Positions 8,989-17,644 are shown, counted from the stretch's first letter. The stretch is 64,000 bases of DNA from Chryseobacterium sp. C-71 (GCF_020911865.1 NZ_CP087131.1:372001-436000), one strand, 5' to 3'. Numbers and translations: made by a program. Notes: generated by a model not told the origin, from the sequence alone.

Positions 8989-9026
8989 CAAAAAAAAATC
9001 CGTCATACGATTTTGTATGACGGATT
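8989..9026 (-). terminator. Terminator of the 9056-9760 gene
   Basis: Arms AATCCGTCATAC (8997-9008) and GTATGACGGATT (9015-9026) are perfect. On the minus strand the hairpin runs into a T-tract (the A-run at about 8990-8998). Confidence 0.85.
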
Positions 9027-9055
9027 CATCTTTATTGAAATAAGATTATTTTTTC

Positions 9056-9760
9056 TTAGAACTTGTAAGCCAAACCTACTTGGAAAGTATTGTTTCTTAC
9101 AGCATCAGAACCATTTGGTCTGTCTTTAGCAACATCAGTTACACCAGCAACATATCTCGCTGTGATACCAATATTATCTGTGAAATAATAACCAGCACCA
9201 AGACCTACTCCGAAATTGAATGTATTTAAATTATCCTTATCAATTTTGTCACTATAACTTGCTGATGATGTAGAAGTGTTAGAACCTGTTGTAACGGTAG
9301 TAGTTCTATCACCTTTATTTTTAGCACCTACTAAAAATCCGAATTCAGGACCTGCTTCAACATAGAAGTTTGGTACAAAATTATATTGGAACATTACAGG
9401 AACTGCTATGTAATCAAGATTTGTTGAATAAGATTCAACATTTCTAGTTGTTGTACCAAGTACTGTAAATTCGTCTGTGCTTTCTATTTTAGCACCATAC
9501 TGGCTATACAAAACCTCTGGCTGAATACTAAAAGATTCTGCTACCGGAATTGTTGCAAAAATACCAGCGTTAAAACCGATTTTTGATTTTTGGTCTTCAA
9601 GACCTGCATCTTTAGATAAAGAAGAAACGTTCATACCACCCTTAACACCGAATCTTACATCTGATGAAGATGTTGATCTTGTTGTTGTAGTAGTTGTAGT
9701 TGTCTGAGCGAATGCTAATGAACCTGCTGTAATTGCTAGTCCTAAAATTAACTTTTTCAT
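9056..9760 (-). CDS. PorT-like outer-membrane beta-barrel protein
   Basis: A 234-residue protein with a signal peptide (1-18, cut SLAFA-Q) and a short Thr/Ser-rich linker. An eight-strand-type barrel starts RFGVKGGMNVSSL and ends in the strand TFQVGLAYKF with a terminal Phe. This is the pattern of the outer-membrane beta-barrel / PorT family common in Bacteroidota. Strands include FSIQPEVLYSQYG, YIAVPVMFQYNF and FYVEAGPEFGFL. It is a single gene with its own terminator. No specific function can be assigned. Confidence 0.85.
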   Translation of the reverse strand: MKKLILGLAITAGSLAFAQTTTTTTTTRSTSSSDVRFGVKGGMNVSSLSKDAGLEDQKSKIGFNAGIFATIPVAESFSIQPEVLYSQYGAKIESTDEFTVLGTTTRNVESYSTNLDYIAVPVMFQYNFVPNFYVEAGPEFGFLVGAKNKGDRTTTVTTGSNTSTSSASYSDKIDKDNLNTFNFGVGLGAGYYFTDNIGITARYVAGVTDVAKDRPNGSDAVRNNTFQVGLAYKF

Positions 9761-9990
9761 AACTTTAAATTTTTAATATTTACTATTTCCTAATTTTAAA
9801 TTTTACTGTCAAATTTTTCATTTTGACGAATGGTATCTTTCAAATTGTTTGCCAAAACCATAATTATAGGTCTGGATAAGACATGACAGATATCATTAAA
9901 TTGAATGTTTATTTTTAAATACCTTAAAATCAGGTGTTTAAATTATGCATTGAAATAATATGTTATGAATAATATTTGTTAAATTTAGTT

Positions 9991-11037
9991 TTAAAAATCA
10001 CTCAGTTTTCTATAAAAATCCAATGATTTTTGAATGTTTTGTGTCTTGCATTCGTGGTCAAAAATACAAGATCCAATTCCTGAAAGTAAGGAAAAGTTAA
10101 TTTTCGTGTCTGTATTCTTCTTATCATTTAGTAATAATCTGAAAATATCGTCATCTTTAAATTCACTTAAATCTATAAATGAATAATATTTCTGAATATT
10201 TTCGATAATCAATTCTGAATCTTCTATTGAAATCAAACCTTCCAGATAAGAAAGATGCGTTTCGCAAATCATTCCAAGTGCCACAGCCTCACCGTGGAGA
10301 ATAGGATTTTCTTTTTCTAAACATAAGCTTTCTATTGCATGACCAATCGTATGTCCAAAATTCAGGGTTTTTCTTACATTTTTCTCGTGAAAATCTTTGT
10401 CTACAACCTCCTGCTTAATATCCATTGAAGTCTGAATGTGTGGAAAAATACCTTCAACGTCTAATTTCTGAATCTGAATTAAATTTTCCCAATGAGCTTT
10501 GTCTGCAATCAAACCATGTTTCAGCATTTCAGCAAAGCCGCTTCGAAGTTCTTTATAAGGAAGCGTTTCTAAAAATTGAGGATACACAAAAATCTGCTCC
10601 GGAAAACTAAAGGTTCCTACCATATTTTTATAATGCATCAGATCAATACCGGTTTTTCCGCCGATAGAAGCATCACACATGGATAGAAGAGTAGTAGGAA
10701 TATTGATAAACTGAATCCCTCTTTTATAAGTACAAGCAATAAAACCACCCATATCAGTAATCACGCCGCCGCCAACATTGATGATCAGAGCTTTTCGGTC
10801 AGCCTGCATTTCAGTTAAAATTTCCCACAATTGAGTGACCGTCTGAATGTTTTTCATTTCCTCGCCAGGCTCAACTTCCAGAATTTCAAAACTGATTTCT
10901 GTTTCCAAATTCCCCAGAAGTACAGGAAGACAATATTCATGCGTATTTTCGTCTACAAGAATAAATATTTTGCTGAATGTGTTTTGGGTAATAAAATCGT
11001 TGAGCTGAGAAAAATTTTGGTCTAAAAAAGTAATCAT
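9991..11037 (-). CDS. aroB: 3-dehydroquinate synthase
   Basis: A 348-residue enzyme of the shikimate pathway that turns DAHP into 3-dehydroquinate with NAD+ and a divalent metal. The NAD-binding GGGVITDMGGF, the IPTTLLSMCDASIGGKTGID block and the zinc-ligand region NFGHTIGHAIE with a later HGEAV are all present. The start is set at the ATG of MITFLDQN (11035-11037), because the 14 residues upstream (to 11079) overlap the TAACTTTG promoter element and are not family-like. It diverges from the pseudouridine synthase gene at 11140. Confidence 0.95.
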   Translation of the reverse strand: MITFLDQNFSQLNDFITQNTFSKIFILVDENTHEYCLPVLLGNLETEISFEILEVEPGEEMKNIQTVTQLWEILTEMQADRKALIINVGGGVITDMGGFIACTYKRGIQFINIPTTLLSMCDASIGGKTGIDLMHYKNMVGTFSFPEQIFVYPQFLETLPYKELRSGFAEMLKHGLIADKAHWENLIQIQKLDVEGIFPHIQTSMDIKQEVVDKDFHEKNVRKTLNFGHTIGHAIESLCLEKENPILHGEAVALGMICETHLSYLEGLISIEDSELIIENIQKYYSFIDLSEFKDDDIFRLLLNDKKNTDTKINFSLLSGIGSCIFDHECKTQNIQKSLDFYRKLSDF

Positions 11038-11076
11038 TTTTTGATTTTTGAATAAATTAATAAGCAAACAATTGTA

Positions 11077-11084
11077 CAAAGTTA
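11077..11084 (-). promoter_or_regulatory. -7 promoter element of aroB
   Basis: TAACTTTG on the minus strand matches TAnnTTTG, 40 bases before the aroB ATG. It forms a divergent pair with the element at 11118-11125. Confidence 0.5.
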
Positions 11085-11117
11085 TGATTCTTAATTTCTA
11101 ACTCGTAACTAAATCAC

Positions 11118-11125
11118 TATCTTTG
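11118..11125 (+). promoter_or_regulatory. -7 promoter element of the pseudouridine synthase gene
   Basis: TATCTTTG matches TAnnTTTG and ends 14 bases before the ATG at 11140. The same octamer precedes the genes at 13452 and 63700. Confidence 0.55.
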
Positions 11126-11139
11126 CAAAAATATTTAGA

Positions 11140-12375
11140 ATGAGCAGAGACAATAATAATTCAGGAAGACCAAAAAAACCGAGATCTTCAACAAGAAATT
11201 CGGACAGTCCTCGCTCTCCTAAATCTGGAAATTCTTCAGATTCAAAATCTTTTAAGAAGCCGTTCTCTAAAACTGGCGGAAGAAGTTTTGAGCCAAAAGA
11301 TAGAGATGACAACGGCTCATCAAAATTTGAAAAAAAGCCTTTCGGCAGAAGCGATAGAGATACTGACAGCTCTACACCTTTTTCAAAACCTGATTCTAGG
11401 AGATCTGATACTAGCTATGAGAGTCGAATGGAAAAGAAATACTCAAAAGTTGAAAAAGAACCATTTGTATCCAACAAGGGTGAAGAAAAAAAATCTTTTG
11501 GATCTAAAAGGGGTGGTGTAAGAAGTACCAATACCAGAGATAAATACGAAAGAGGAAGCTTAAAATATGGAAGAAGACCTGGCAGCGAGACTGACAGAGA
11601 TGATGACAGAGCAAGATCTTTTGTACAGAAAAGAAGATTCAAGAAAGTTGAAAAAGATGTTCATAAAGACACGATTCGTCTTAACAAATACATCGCAAAC
11701 TCAGGAATTTGCAGCAGGAGAGAAGCGGATGACTTAATCGTTCAAGGATTGGTAGAAGTCAACGGAAAGGTAGTTACCGAAATGGGATATCAGGTTGAGA
11801 AAACAGATAAAGTAGTTTTTGACGGACAGGGTATTACTCCGGAAAAACCAGTTTATGTACTTTTGAATAAGCCAAAAGGATATATTTCTACAACCAAAGA
11901 TGACAAAGCAAGAAAAACCGTGATGGATTTGGTTGCCAATGCATCACCATATCGTCTGTTCCCGGTGGGAAGATTAGACCGTTCTACAACGGGAGTTATT
12001 CTTTTGACCAATGACGGACACATGACGAAGAAACTGACGCACCCATCTTTTGATTCTAAAAAAATCTATCATGTCACTTTGGATAAGAAATTAACCAATG
12101 AAGACATGAAGCTGATTGCGGAAGGTATTCGCTTGGAAGAAGGTATTGCAGTGGTAGATCAAATTTCGTTCATCGAAGGGAAACCAAGAAATGAAATTGG
12201 AATGGAAATCAGCATCGGCTGGAACCGTCTTATCAGAAGAATTTTCCAAAGATTAGGATACGAGGTGGAAGCATTAGACAGAGTAATGTTTGCAGGAATG
12301 ACGAAGAAAAACATCAAAAGAGGACATTGGAGAATCCTTACAGATTTGGAAGTGAATAACTTGAAAATGCTTTAA
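11140..12375 (+). CDS. rRNA pseudouridine synthase (RsuA/RluB family) with disordered N-terminus
   Basis: A 411-residue protein. Residues about 1-170 are a low-complexity Ser/Arg/Lys/Asp-rich tail, seen in many flavobacterial homologues. An S4 RNA-binding domain follows (IRLNKYIANSGICSRREAD, about 180-230), then the catalytic domain with the GRLDRSTTG motif and catalytic Asp280. RsuA/RluB enzymes isomerise one uridine in 16S or 23S rRNA. Which site this one modifies (RluB, RluE/F or RsuA) cannot be fixed. The basic tail probably adds RNA affinity. A strong terminator follows. Confidence 0.9.
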   Translation: MSRDNNNSGRPKKPRSSTRNSDSPRSPKSGNSSDSKSFKKPFSKTGGRSFEPKDRDDNGSSKFEKKPFGRSDRDTDSSTPFSKPDSRRSDTSYESRMEKKYSKVEKEPFVSNKGEEKKSFGSKRGGVRSTNTRDKYERGSLKYGRRPGSETDRDDDRARSFVQKRRFKKVEKDVHKDTIRLNKYIANSGICSRREADDLIVQGLVEVNGKVVTEMGYQVEKTDKVVFDGQGITPEKPVYVLLNKPKGYISTTKDDKARKTVMDLVANASPYRLFPVGRLDRSTTGVILLTNDGHMTKKLTHPSFDSKKIYHVTLDKKLTNEDMKLIAEGIRLEEGIAVVDQISFIEGKPRNEIGMEISIGWNRLIRRIFQRLGYEVEALDRVMFAGMTKKNIKRGHWRILTDLEVNNLKML

Positions 12376-12398
12376 TAGAGATTTAAGTTTAAAATATA

Positions 12399-12431
12399 AA
12401 AGACGCAGAATTGATTTCTGCGTCTTTTTTT
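12399..12431 (+). terminator. Terminator of the pseudouridine synthase gene
   Basis: Arms AAGACGCAGAA and TTCTGCGTCTT around a short loop, followed by seven T residues. Confidence 0.9.
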
Positions 12432-12502
12432 GTGTAGTAGATTATCAGTTAAGTTTGTATTAATAATTAACTCATAATTAATAATACAAAACTTATAACA
12501 GA

Positions 12503-13108
12503 TTACCCCAAAACCGTCACCCCTTTCTGAATCATCTCAAAAACAGCATCTTTACCGTTATCTGGTTTTACATTGACAGCACGGGTTCCGTTAAAATGAA
12601 GACAAGTTACGTAACCGTTTGCCACAGCATCTGTAGCGGTGAATTTTACACAGTAATCTAATGCCAGCCCAACAATTTCAACCAATTGAATATCGTGATA
12701 TTTTAAAAAGTCATCCAAACCGGTTTTCATAAAGTGATTGTTATCCTGAAAACCACTGTAAGCATCAATTTCAGTATTTTTCCCTTTTTGAATTACATGA
12801 GTTACTTTTTCTCTGTTCAGATCTTTATGAAATTCTGCCCCGAACGTTCCTTCCACACAATGATCTGGCCACATAAACTGCGGAACACCGTTTAAAATAA
12901 TACTTTCGCCAACTTTTCTATTGTTATTGCTTGCAAAACTTTTATGGTTGGCAGGATGCCAGTCCTGCGTCAGAACAATTTGGTCATATTCATTTTCTTC
13001 CATCAGAAGATTGATGTACGGAATTACTTCGTTTGCTCCTGGAACAGCTAAAGCTCCGCCTTCACAAAAATCATTCTGAACATCGACTATTATTAATGCT
13101 TTTTTCAT
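12503..13108 (-). CDS. pncA: Nicotinamidase
   Basis: A 201-residue isochorismatase-fold amidase that converts nicotinamide to nicotinic acid in NAD salvage. The probable catalytic triad is Asp9 (VDVQNDF), Lys110 (KGKN) and Cys153 (LDYCVKFTA). Metal ligands are Asp49 and His51 (QDWHP) and His83 (WPDHC). WPDHCVEGT is diagnostic for PncA. It is a single leftward gene; the downstream region 12440-12500 shows no clear terminator. Confidence 0.94.
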   Translation of the reverse strand: MKKALIIVDVQNDFCEGGALAVPGANEVIPYINLLMEENEYDQIVLTQDWHPANHKSFASNNNRKVGESIILNGVPQFMWPDHCVEGTFGAEFHKDLNREKVTHVIQKGKNTEIDAYSGFQDNNHFMKTGLDDFLKYHDIQLVEIVGLALDYCVKFTATDAVANGYVTCLHFNGTRAVNVKPDNGKDAVFEMIQKGVTVLG

Positions 13109-13265
13109 ACTTATTATTATGGTTGATTTTTTTAATAATTTATTAAAATCTAATATTCAAAAATTTATCCAAATTTTAATTATCGGACAAAACGGCATTT
13201 AGAATATCGTTCTCAATCAATTTTATAAATGTGAAGAAGCTTATTAATACCTAAAAATGAACGCT

Positions 13266-13338
13266 CAGTTTGTCATTCCGGAGGAATCTCTATGATACTT
13301 TATTTTCGATATTTAGATTCCTCCGGAATGACAAACTG
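13266..13338. repeat. Perfect 24-base inverted repeat (GTCATTCCGGAGGAATC family)
   Basis: The left arm 13266-13289 and right arm 13315-13338 are exact reverse complements over 24 bases, enclosing a 25-base AT-rich loop. Both contain TTTGTCATTCCGGAGGAATC or its complement. It lies in the 343-base gap between pncA and the helicase, which holds no gene. The same family recurs at 44947-45001 and, degraded, at 2557-2716. Confidence 0.85.
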
Positions 13339-13426
13339 CACGGAAAATGAAAAGGTTAAATAAAAGTCTTTATTTATTAAAATTATTACAATCAGTATTT
13401 TCTGGAATAAACAAATACCAATAGCT

Positions 13427-13434
13427 TATCTTTG
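13427..13434 (+). promoter_or_regulatory. -7 promoter element of the DEAD-box helicase
   Basis: TATCTTTG fits TAnnTTTG and ends 17 bases before the ATG at 13452. Confidence 0.55.
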
Positions 13435-13451
13435 CAATAAATCAATATTTT

Positions 13452-14594
13452 ATGTTATTTGAGTCTTTAGGATTATCAAGCAATATCATTCATTCTGTTA
13501 AAAAGTTAGGGTATTTAAAACCATTTCCAATTCAGGAACAGGCTATTCCTGTAATTTTACAAGGAAAAGATTTGATGGGAATTGCTCAAACAGGTTCCGG
13601 AAAAACAGCTTGTTTTGTAATGCCGATTTTAGAGAAACTGCAAAATGCAGACGTGAAAAAAGATCGTAACGTTCAGGTTTTGATATTGGTTCCTACAAGA
13701 GAATTGGCGATTCAGATTGATGAAGTTTTCAGAGCTTTTACAGAAAACTTGAAACGTGAGATTCGTACAATGGCAGTGTATGGAGGTGTTTCTATCAACC
13801 CACAGATGAAAGGAATGTTTGGTGTAGAGGTTCTTATTGCAACACCTGGTCGTCTTTTAGATTTGATCGATCATAATGCATTGAGCATTTCGGGAATTCA
13901 ACATTTGGTGATTGATGAAGCCGACAAAATGTTTCAGCTTGGTTTTGGAGAAGAGATGGATAAGCTTTTCGGAATGATGCCTGTGATGAAACAGACGACG
14001 TTATTTTCTGCAACGTTAGATGAAAAGGTTTCTGAGATGAAGAAACGTATTTCAATGAATCCCATATTGATTGAAATTAAAAAAGAAGAAGTTGAAATCG
14101 ACAATATTGAGCAAATGGCATATCACGTTTCGCCTGAAAATAAAGGTCCATTTTTAAGATATTTAATTAAAGAAAAGAAAGTTGAGAAAGCACTGATTTT
14201 TGTCTCATCTACAAAATCTGCTGACAATTTGGTTGAAAAACTAAAGAAAAATAAAATTAAAGCTGTTGCTATTCACAGTCAGAAATCGCAGGGTGCGCGT
14301 AGAAATAATCTGGAAGAATTTAAAGTGAATGGCGCTCAGATTTTGGTCGCAACAGATTTGATTGGTCGTGGTATTCATATCGAGTCTTTGCCTTGTGTGA
14401 TTAATTATGAATTGCCGCGTTCGCCTTTAGATTATATTCACAGAATTGGTAGGACAGGTCGTGCAGGCGAAAAAGGAACTGCCATCAATATTCTGACGGA
14501 TGATGAATTGCAACATTTTCGAGTGATTCAGAAAAAAATGGGAAAGAAAATCACTTTACAGCGTACAGAAGGTATTGATTTACATGGTTATTAA
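13452..14594 (+). CDS. DEAD-box ATP-dependent RNA helicase
   Basis: A 380-residue DEAD-box helicase consisting of the two RecA-like domains with almost no C-terminal tail. The Q motif (PFPIQEQAIP), Walker A (AQTGSGKT), PTRELA, TPGRLLD, DEAD (VIDEADKMF), SAT (FSATLDE) and HRIGRTGRAG motifs are all seen in order. Such proteins unwind RNA in ribosome assembly or mRNA decay. The short form resembles RhlE-type proteins, but the subfamily is not certain. It is a single gene with its own promoter element and terminator. Confidence 0.93.
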   Translation: MLFESLGLSSNIIHSVKKLGYLKPFPIQEQAIPVILQGKDLMGIAQTGSGKTACFVMPILEKLQNADVKKDRNVQVLILVPTRELAIQIDEVFRAFTENLKREIRTMAVYGGVSINPQMKGMFGVEVLIATPGRLLDLIDHNALSISGIQHLVIDEADKMFQLGFGEEMDKLFGMMPVMKQTTLFSATLDEKVSEMKKRISMNPILIEIKKEEVEIDNIEQMAYHVSPENKGPFLRYLIKEKKVEKALIFVSSTKSADNLVEKLKKNKIKAVAIHSQKSQGARRNNLEEFKVNGAQILVATDLIGRGIHIESLPCVINYELPRSPLDYIHRIGRTGRAGEKGTAINILTDDELQHFRVIQKKMGKKITLQRTEGIDLHGY

Positions 14595-14616
14595 TGTATT
14601 CAATTAAACTTATAAT

Positions 14617-14652
14617 AAACTTCAATTTTTAAAAGAATTGGAGTTTTTTTTG
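14617..14652 (+). terminator. Terminator of the helicase gene
   Basis: Arms AAACTTCAATT and AATTGGAGTTT (one G-U) are followed by a T-run to 14651. Confidence 0.8.
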
Positions 14653-14711
14653 TCTAAAATTTTCAGACAAAATAATGATAATTAAAGTTTATTTCATATT
14701 TAAATTCTCGG

Positions 14712-14749
14712 ATTTTTGATATTTTTACAAAAAACTTATTATCAAAAAT
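14712..14749. promoter_or_regulatory. Inverted repeat upstream of the bacillithiol-type operon
   Basis: ATTTTTGATA (14712-14721) and TATCAAAAAT (14740-14749) are perfect 10-base arms separated by 18 bases, 46 bases before the first gene of the operon. It could be an operator for the Crp/Fnr protein encoded at the operon end, or an mRNA leader structure. Confidence 0.35.
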
Positions 14750-14794
14750 TGCTTAAAAAAGATTGGAAAAGCAAGACTCAAATAAAAATCAACT

Positions 14795-15331
14795 ATGGAT
14801 AATTTAGAGCATAAAAAATTCCCCATCGGAAAATTTCAGGAAAATAATACCAGTTGCGACATTGAGCTGGAAAGCCATATTAAAGTCATCAAAAATTTCC
14901 CTGAAAAACTAAAAAAACTGATTGAAGATTTTTCAGATGAGCAATTAGACACACCATACAGAGAAGGTGGCTGGACGGTAAGACAACTTGTGAATCATCT
15001 GGCAGACAGTCATGCGAACAGTTTTATTCGTTTTAAATTAGCTTTAACAGAACAAAATCCAACGATAAAACCTTACGATGAAGCAAAGTGGGCAGAACTT
15101 CAGGACAGCATAAGCATGCCGGTAAAACCAGCGATGAAAATGTTGAAAGGTATTCATCAAAGATGGTATGTCTTATTAAAAACAATGACCAATAAGCAGT
15201 TTGAAAAAACCTTCCGTCATCCTGAAAAGGAAAATGACTATAATCTCAGATATTTTTTGGCTTTTTACGCTTGGCATTGCAATCATCACTTTGCACACAT
15301 TGAAAACTTAAAGAACGAAAAAGCTTGGTAA
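14795..15331 (+). CDS. YfiT/BstA-type DinB-fold metal-dependent thiol transferase
   Basis: A 178-residue four-helix DinB-superfamily protein. The metal-binding pattern of YfiT-like proteins is visible: His68 in LVNHLADSH and His161 with His165 in YAWHCNHHFAH. The IKPYDEAKWA block is also typical of YfiT. Bacillus YfiT (BstA) transfers bacillithiol to electrophiles. The presence of a YtxJ-like protein two genes downstream makes the same role plausible here. It is the first gene of a four-gene operon in which every junction overlaps. The substrate is unproven. Confidence 0.82.
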   Translation: MDNLEHKKFPIGKFQENNTSCDIELESHIKVIKNFPEKLKKLIEDFSDEQLDTPYREGGWTVRQLVNHLADSHANSFIRFKLALTEQNPTIKPYDEAKWAELQDSISMPVKPAMKMLKGIHQRWYVLLKTMTNKQFEKTFRHPEKENDYNLRYFLAFYAWHCNHHFAHIENLKNEKAW

Positions 15332-15786
15332 AAAAAAGTCTTCATAACAGCAATGATTTTAATGAAATTATCTCAAGAATCTCACTGCTTTCCGAAAATT
15401 CTCATAGAAAATGGGGTAGGATGAACGTTGCACAAATGCTCACTCATTGCGAATTGATTTTAAAAGTTCCATTGAAAAAAGTTCATCTTTCTAAGCCAAA
15501 TTTTATATTCAGAGCAATAGGAATTTTAACTAAAAAAGAAATTCAGATTTTCAATAACGGAATTCCGCATAATATGCCGAGTTTTCAAAAACTAATCGTT
15601 AATTTTGAGTGTGATTTTGAGGGAGCAAAAAATAATCTTTTGAACACGCTAAACGAATACGTAAAAGCTTATGAAAATCATAATTTGCCCAATGATCACG
15701 CACTTTTTGGAACGATGAAAGAAAAGGATTGGGGTTTTATGGAATATAAACATCTCAATCACCATTTAAAACAATTTAATGTATGA
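15325..15786 (+). CDS. DUF1569 family protein
   Basis: A 153-residue protein of the DUF1569 type, a DinB-like four-helix fold. It shows WGRMNVAQMLTHC with an early conserved His and a late HHLKQF tail. The start is TTG at 15325, overlapping the previous stop by seven bases. The first ATG is at residue 33 and would remove the first helix. The stop overlaps the next start (ATGA at 15783). The biochemical role is unknown; the operon suggests thiol or metal-linked detoxification. Confidence 0.75.
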   Translation: MVKKSLHNSNDFNEIISRISLLSENSHRKWGRMNVAQMLTHCELILKVPLKKVHLSKPNFIFRAIGILTKKEIQIFNNGIPHNMPSFQKLIVNFECDFEGAKNNLLNTLNEYVKAYENHNLPNDHALFGTMKEKDWGFMEYKHLNHHLKQFNV

Positions 15787-16166
15787 GTTTTTTAGATAAA
15801 ATATTTGGCGGAAAGACAGAAGAAAATAAGTCAAAATCTTTTTGGAATTTAATAGAATCTGAAAAAGATTTGGAAGAAGCTATTAAAAAATCGTATTCTG
15901 GAAAAATTGCGATTTTCAAACATTCTACGAGCTGTTTTATCAGTAAAACGGTTTTGAAAAATTTTGAAAAAGAAATTGAAGAAGCTCAGGAACATGGCGC
16001 TACCCTTTACTTTTTAGACCTTTTGGCGCACAGAAATATTTCGAATAAAATCGCAGAAGATTTCGGGATAAGACATGAAAGTCCGCAATTGATTGTCATC
16101 GAAAATGGTGACGAAATCAATAATGCATCACATCAGGATATCACTTTAAGCCAGATCACCTCATGA
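15783..16166 (+). CDS. ytxJ: Bacillithiol-system redox protein, YtxJ-like
   Basis: A 127-residue thioredoxin-fold protein of the YtxJ (DUF2847) family. The active site is a single cysteine, Cys51, in IFKHSTSCFISKTVL, which matches the monothiol bacilliredoxin-like motif. The central strand LYFLDLLAHRNIS and the later cis-Pro region SPQLIVIENG are as expected. YtxJ proteins are proposed to remove bacillithiol from mixed disulfides. The start ATG overlaps the upstream stop, and the stop overlaps the next ATG, so all four genes are probably coupled. The symbol is by family resemblance. Confidence 0.82.
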   Translation: MSFLDKIFGGKTEENKSKSFWNLIESEKDLEEAIKKSYSGKIAIFKHSTSCFISKTVLKNFEKEIEEAQEHGATLYFLDLLAHRNISNKIAEDFGIRHESPQLIVIENGDEINNASHQDITLSQITS

Positions 16167-16753
16167 GTAATATGACCAATTATTTAGCAAAAGTTTTAGA
16201 GGTTCCAGCAGAACGATTAAGCCTTTGCAGTGTACAATACGAAACAAAAAAAGTTTCTAAAGGTGAGCTTTTGTTGCAATACGGTGAAGTTTGCCGCAAT
16301 ACATTTTTCGTAGAAAAAGGACTTTTAAGAATGTTTTCTATTGATAAAAACGGAAAAGAGCACATTATTCAGTTTGCTCCTGAAAACTGGTTGATTGGCG
16401 ACCGAAGCAGTCTTTATTTCAGTGAAAAATCAAACTATTATATTGAAGCAGTAGAAGATTCTGAAGTTTCAGTTTTGCAGCGTGATTTTTTTAATAGATT
16501 ATTAGAAGAGTTTCCAAACAGCATAGAAAAAAATGATTTAGTCCTCCAAAAACATGTGAAAAGTTTACAAGACAGAATCAATTCTTTATTGGGTGAAACA
16601 GCAGAAGAAAGATATTTAAAATTCATCAAAATGTATCCTGATCTGCTTCTCAGAGTTCCACAGTGGATGGTGGCATCATATTTAGGAATCACACCTGAAA
16701 GCTTAAGCCGTGTGAGAAAAGAGTTGGCGAGAAAAAATTTTATAACTGATTAG
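16163..16753 (+). CDS. Crp/Fnr family transcriptional regulator (operon-encoded)
   Basis: A 196-residue regulator with an N-terminal cyclic-nucleotide-binding-like beta-roll (about 25-115, with GELLLQYGEVCRNTFFVEKG). The C-terminal winged helix contains VASYLGITPESLSRVRKEL (about 165-185). No Fe-S cysteine cluster is present, so the ligand is unknown. It overlaps the YtxJ gene by four bases and is probably the operon's own regulator. It belongs to a different sub-branch from the paralogous pair at 17960 and 19385. Confidence 0.88.
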   Translation: MSNMTNYLAKVLEVPAERLSLCSVQYETKKVSKGELLLQYGEVCRNTFFVEKGLLRMFSIDKNGKEHIIQFAPENWLIGDRSSLYFSEKSNYYIEAVEDSEVSVLQRDFFNRLLEEFPNSIEKNDLVLQKHVKSLQDRINSLLGETAEERYLKFIKMYPDLLLRVPQWMVASYLGITPESLSRVRKELARKNFITD

Positions 16754-16756
16754 TCA

Positions 16757-17107
16757 TTAATCCGGATTCAGAATGCTTACCAATCTATTCAGATATTCCT
16801 GTTCCATCATTACTTTATCAAAAGATCTCTTCGCAAAAACAGGACAGACTTGTTTGTTTGAGTTGTGATGAAGACTGATATCATTTTCAACGAATCCGTC
16901 AAAATTCATGGCGTATTCTTTGATGAATTTATCGATGGTATTTCTTTTAATCTCACAGAGTGTGCTATTCTGAATTTTCTGCAGAGAGGTGAGAATGAAA
17001 GATTTGTCACCGGTAAAATTGATGATATTGGTAATGAACTTCAGGTTTTCGTGTGGCATGCTGTTCATTTCCTGGCGAACAGCATGCGGTTGGTCTTCAA
17101 AAATCAT
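16757..17107 (-). CDS. Hypothetical protein
   Basis: A 116-residue open frame, convergent with the regulator gene (4-base gap). Its composition (charged, helical, with KRNTIDKFIKEYAMNFDGF) looks more natural than the opposite-strand frame. No family is recognised. One Cys and several Met/His occur near the C-terminus (HHNSNKQVCPVF). It could be co-transcribed with the leftward gene at 17138. Evidence is coding-like composition only. Confidence 0.5.
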   Translation of the reverse strand: MIFEDQPHAVRQEMNSMPHENLKFITNIINFTGDKSFILTSLQKIQNSTLCEIKRNTIDKFIKEYAMNFDGFVENDISLHHNSNKQVCPVFAKRSFDKVMMEQEYLNRLVSILNPD

Positions 17108-17137
17108 GGCTACATTTTTTTTAGTTTTAAAAAAATT

Positions 17138-17644
17138 CTAAATCGTTGCGTTTCCTTCAACTCCGTCTGAATTATCAGTTTTATTTCCGGTCACTGCTGC
17201 AGCCACAAAACTTAGCATACTTACCAATTTTCCTGCTTTGGTATCCCAATAATAACTTTCTTTAGGTTCTACTCGGATGATTGATACATTTGGGTCTTCT
17301 TTACCGTCAAACCATGCATTTGCCATTGCTGACCATTTTTCTTCGATGGTGGTTTTATCTTTATAAATTGAAGCTTCTCCGTAGATTGATAAGTATTCAG
17401 AATTGCTGTTATTCATAAAGAAAAGCTGTACTCTTCGGTCATCTCTGATTTCAAAATTCTTGTTACTTGCTTCGCTGCTGATAAACCAAAGATTACCTTC
17501 ATCATCAGTTTCCTGAAGCCCCATTGGTCTTGAAGTAATCGGTAAAGTTTCAAGATCTGTAGCAAACATACAAATTCTTGCCTTTTCTGAAAGTTCTTTA
17601 ATTTTTTTAATCGCCTCAAGGTGCGTTAGATTTTCTGTTGACAT
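17138..17644 (-). CDS. Pyridoxamine-5'-phosphate-oxidase-fold general stress protein
   Basis: A 168-residue split-barrel flavin-binding-type protein of the general stress protein 26 group. It shows ARICMFATD, the SRPMGLQE strand, LWFISS, VQLFFMN and the SIYGEASI strand. The W-x-x-x-A-x-A-W-F and VSIIRVEPKESYYWD blocks are typical. A Gly/Asp/Asn-rich tail follows. These proteins bind FMN, FAD or F420-like cofactors; the reaction is unknown. The gene diverges from a Crp/Fnr gene, with an FNR-like palindrome (17828-17849) between them. Confidence 0.85.
   Translation of the reverse strand: MSTENLTHLEAIKKIKELSEKARICMFATDLETLPITSRPMGLQETDDEGNLWFISSEASNKNFEIRDDRRVQLFFMNNSNSEYLSIYGEASIYKDKTTIEEKWSAMANAWFDGKEDPNVSIIRVEPKESYYWDTKAGKLVSMLSFVAAAVTGNKTDNSDGVEGNATI

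Noticed and set aside
16865..17170. Rightward frame across the hypothetical gene at 16757-17107
   Set aside because: It is opposite a more protein-like leftward frame and shows no recognisable motif.
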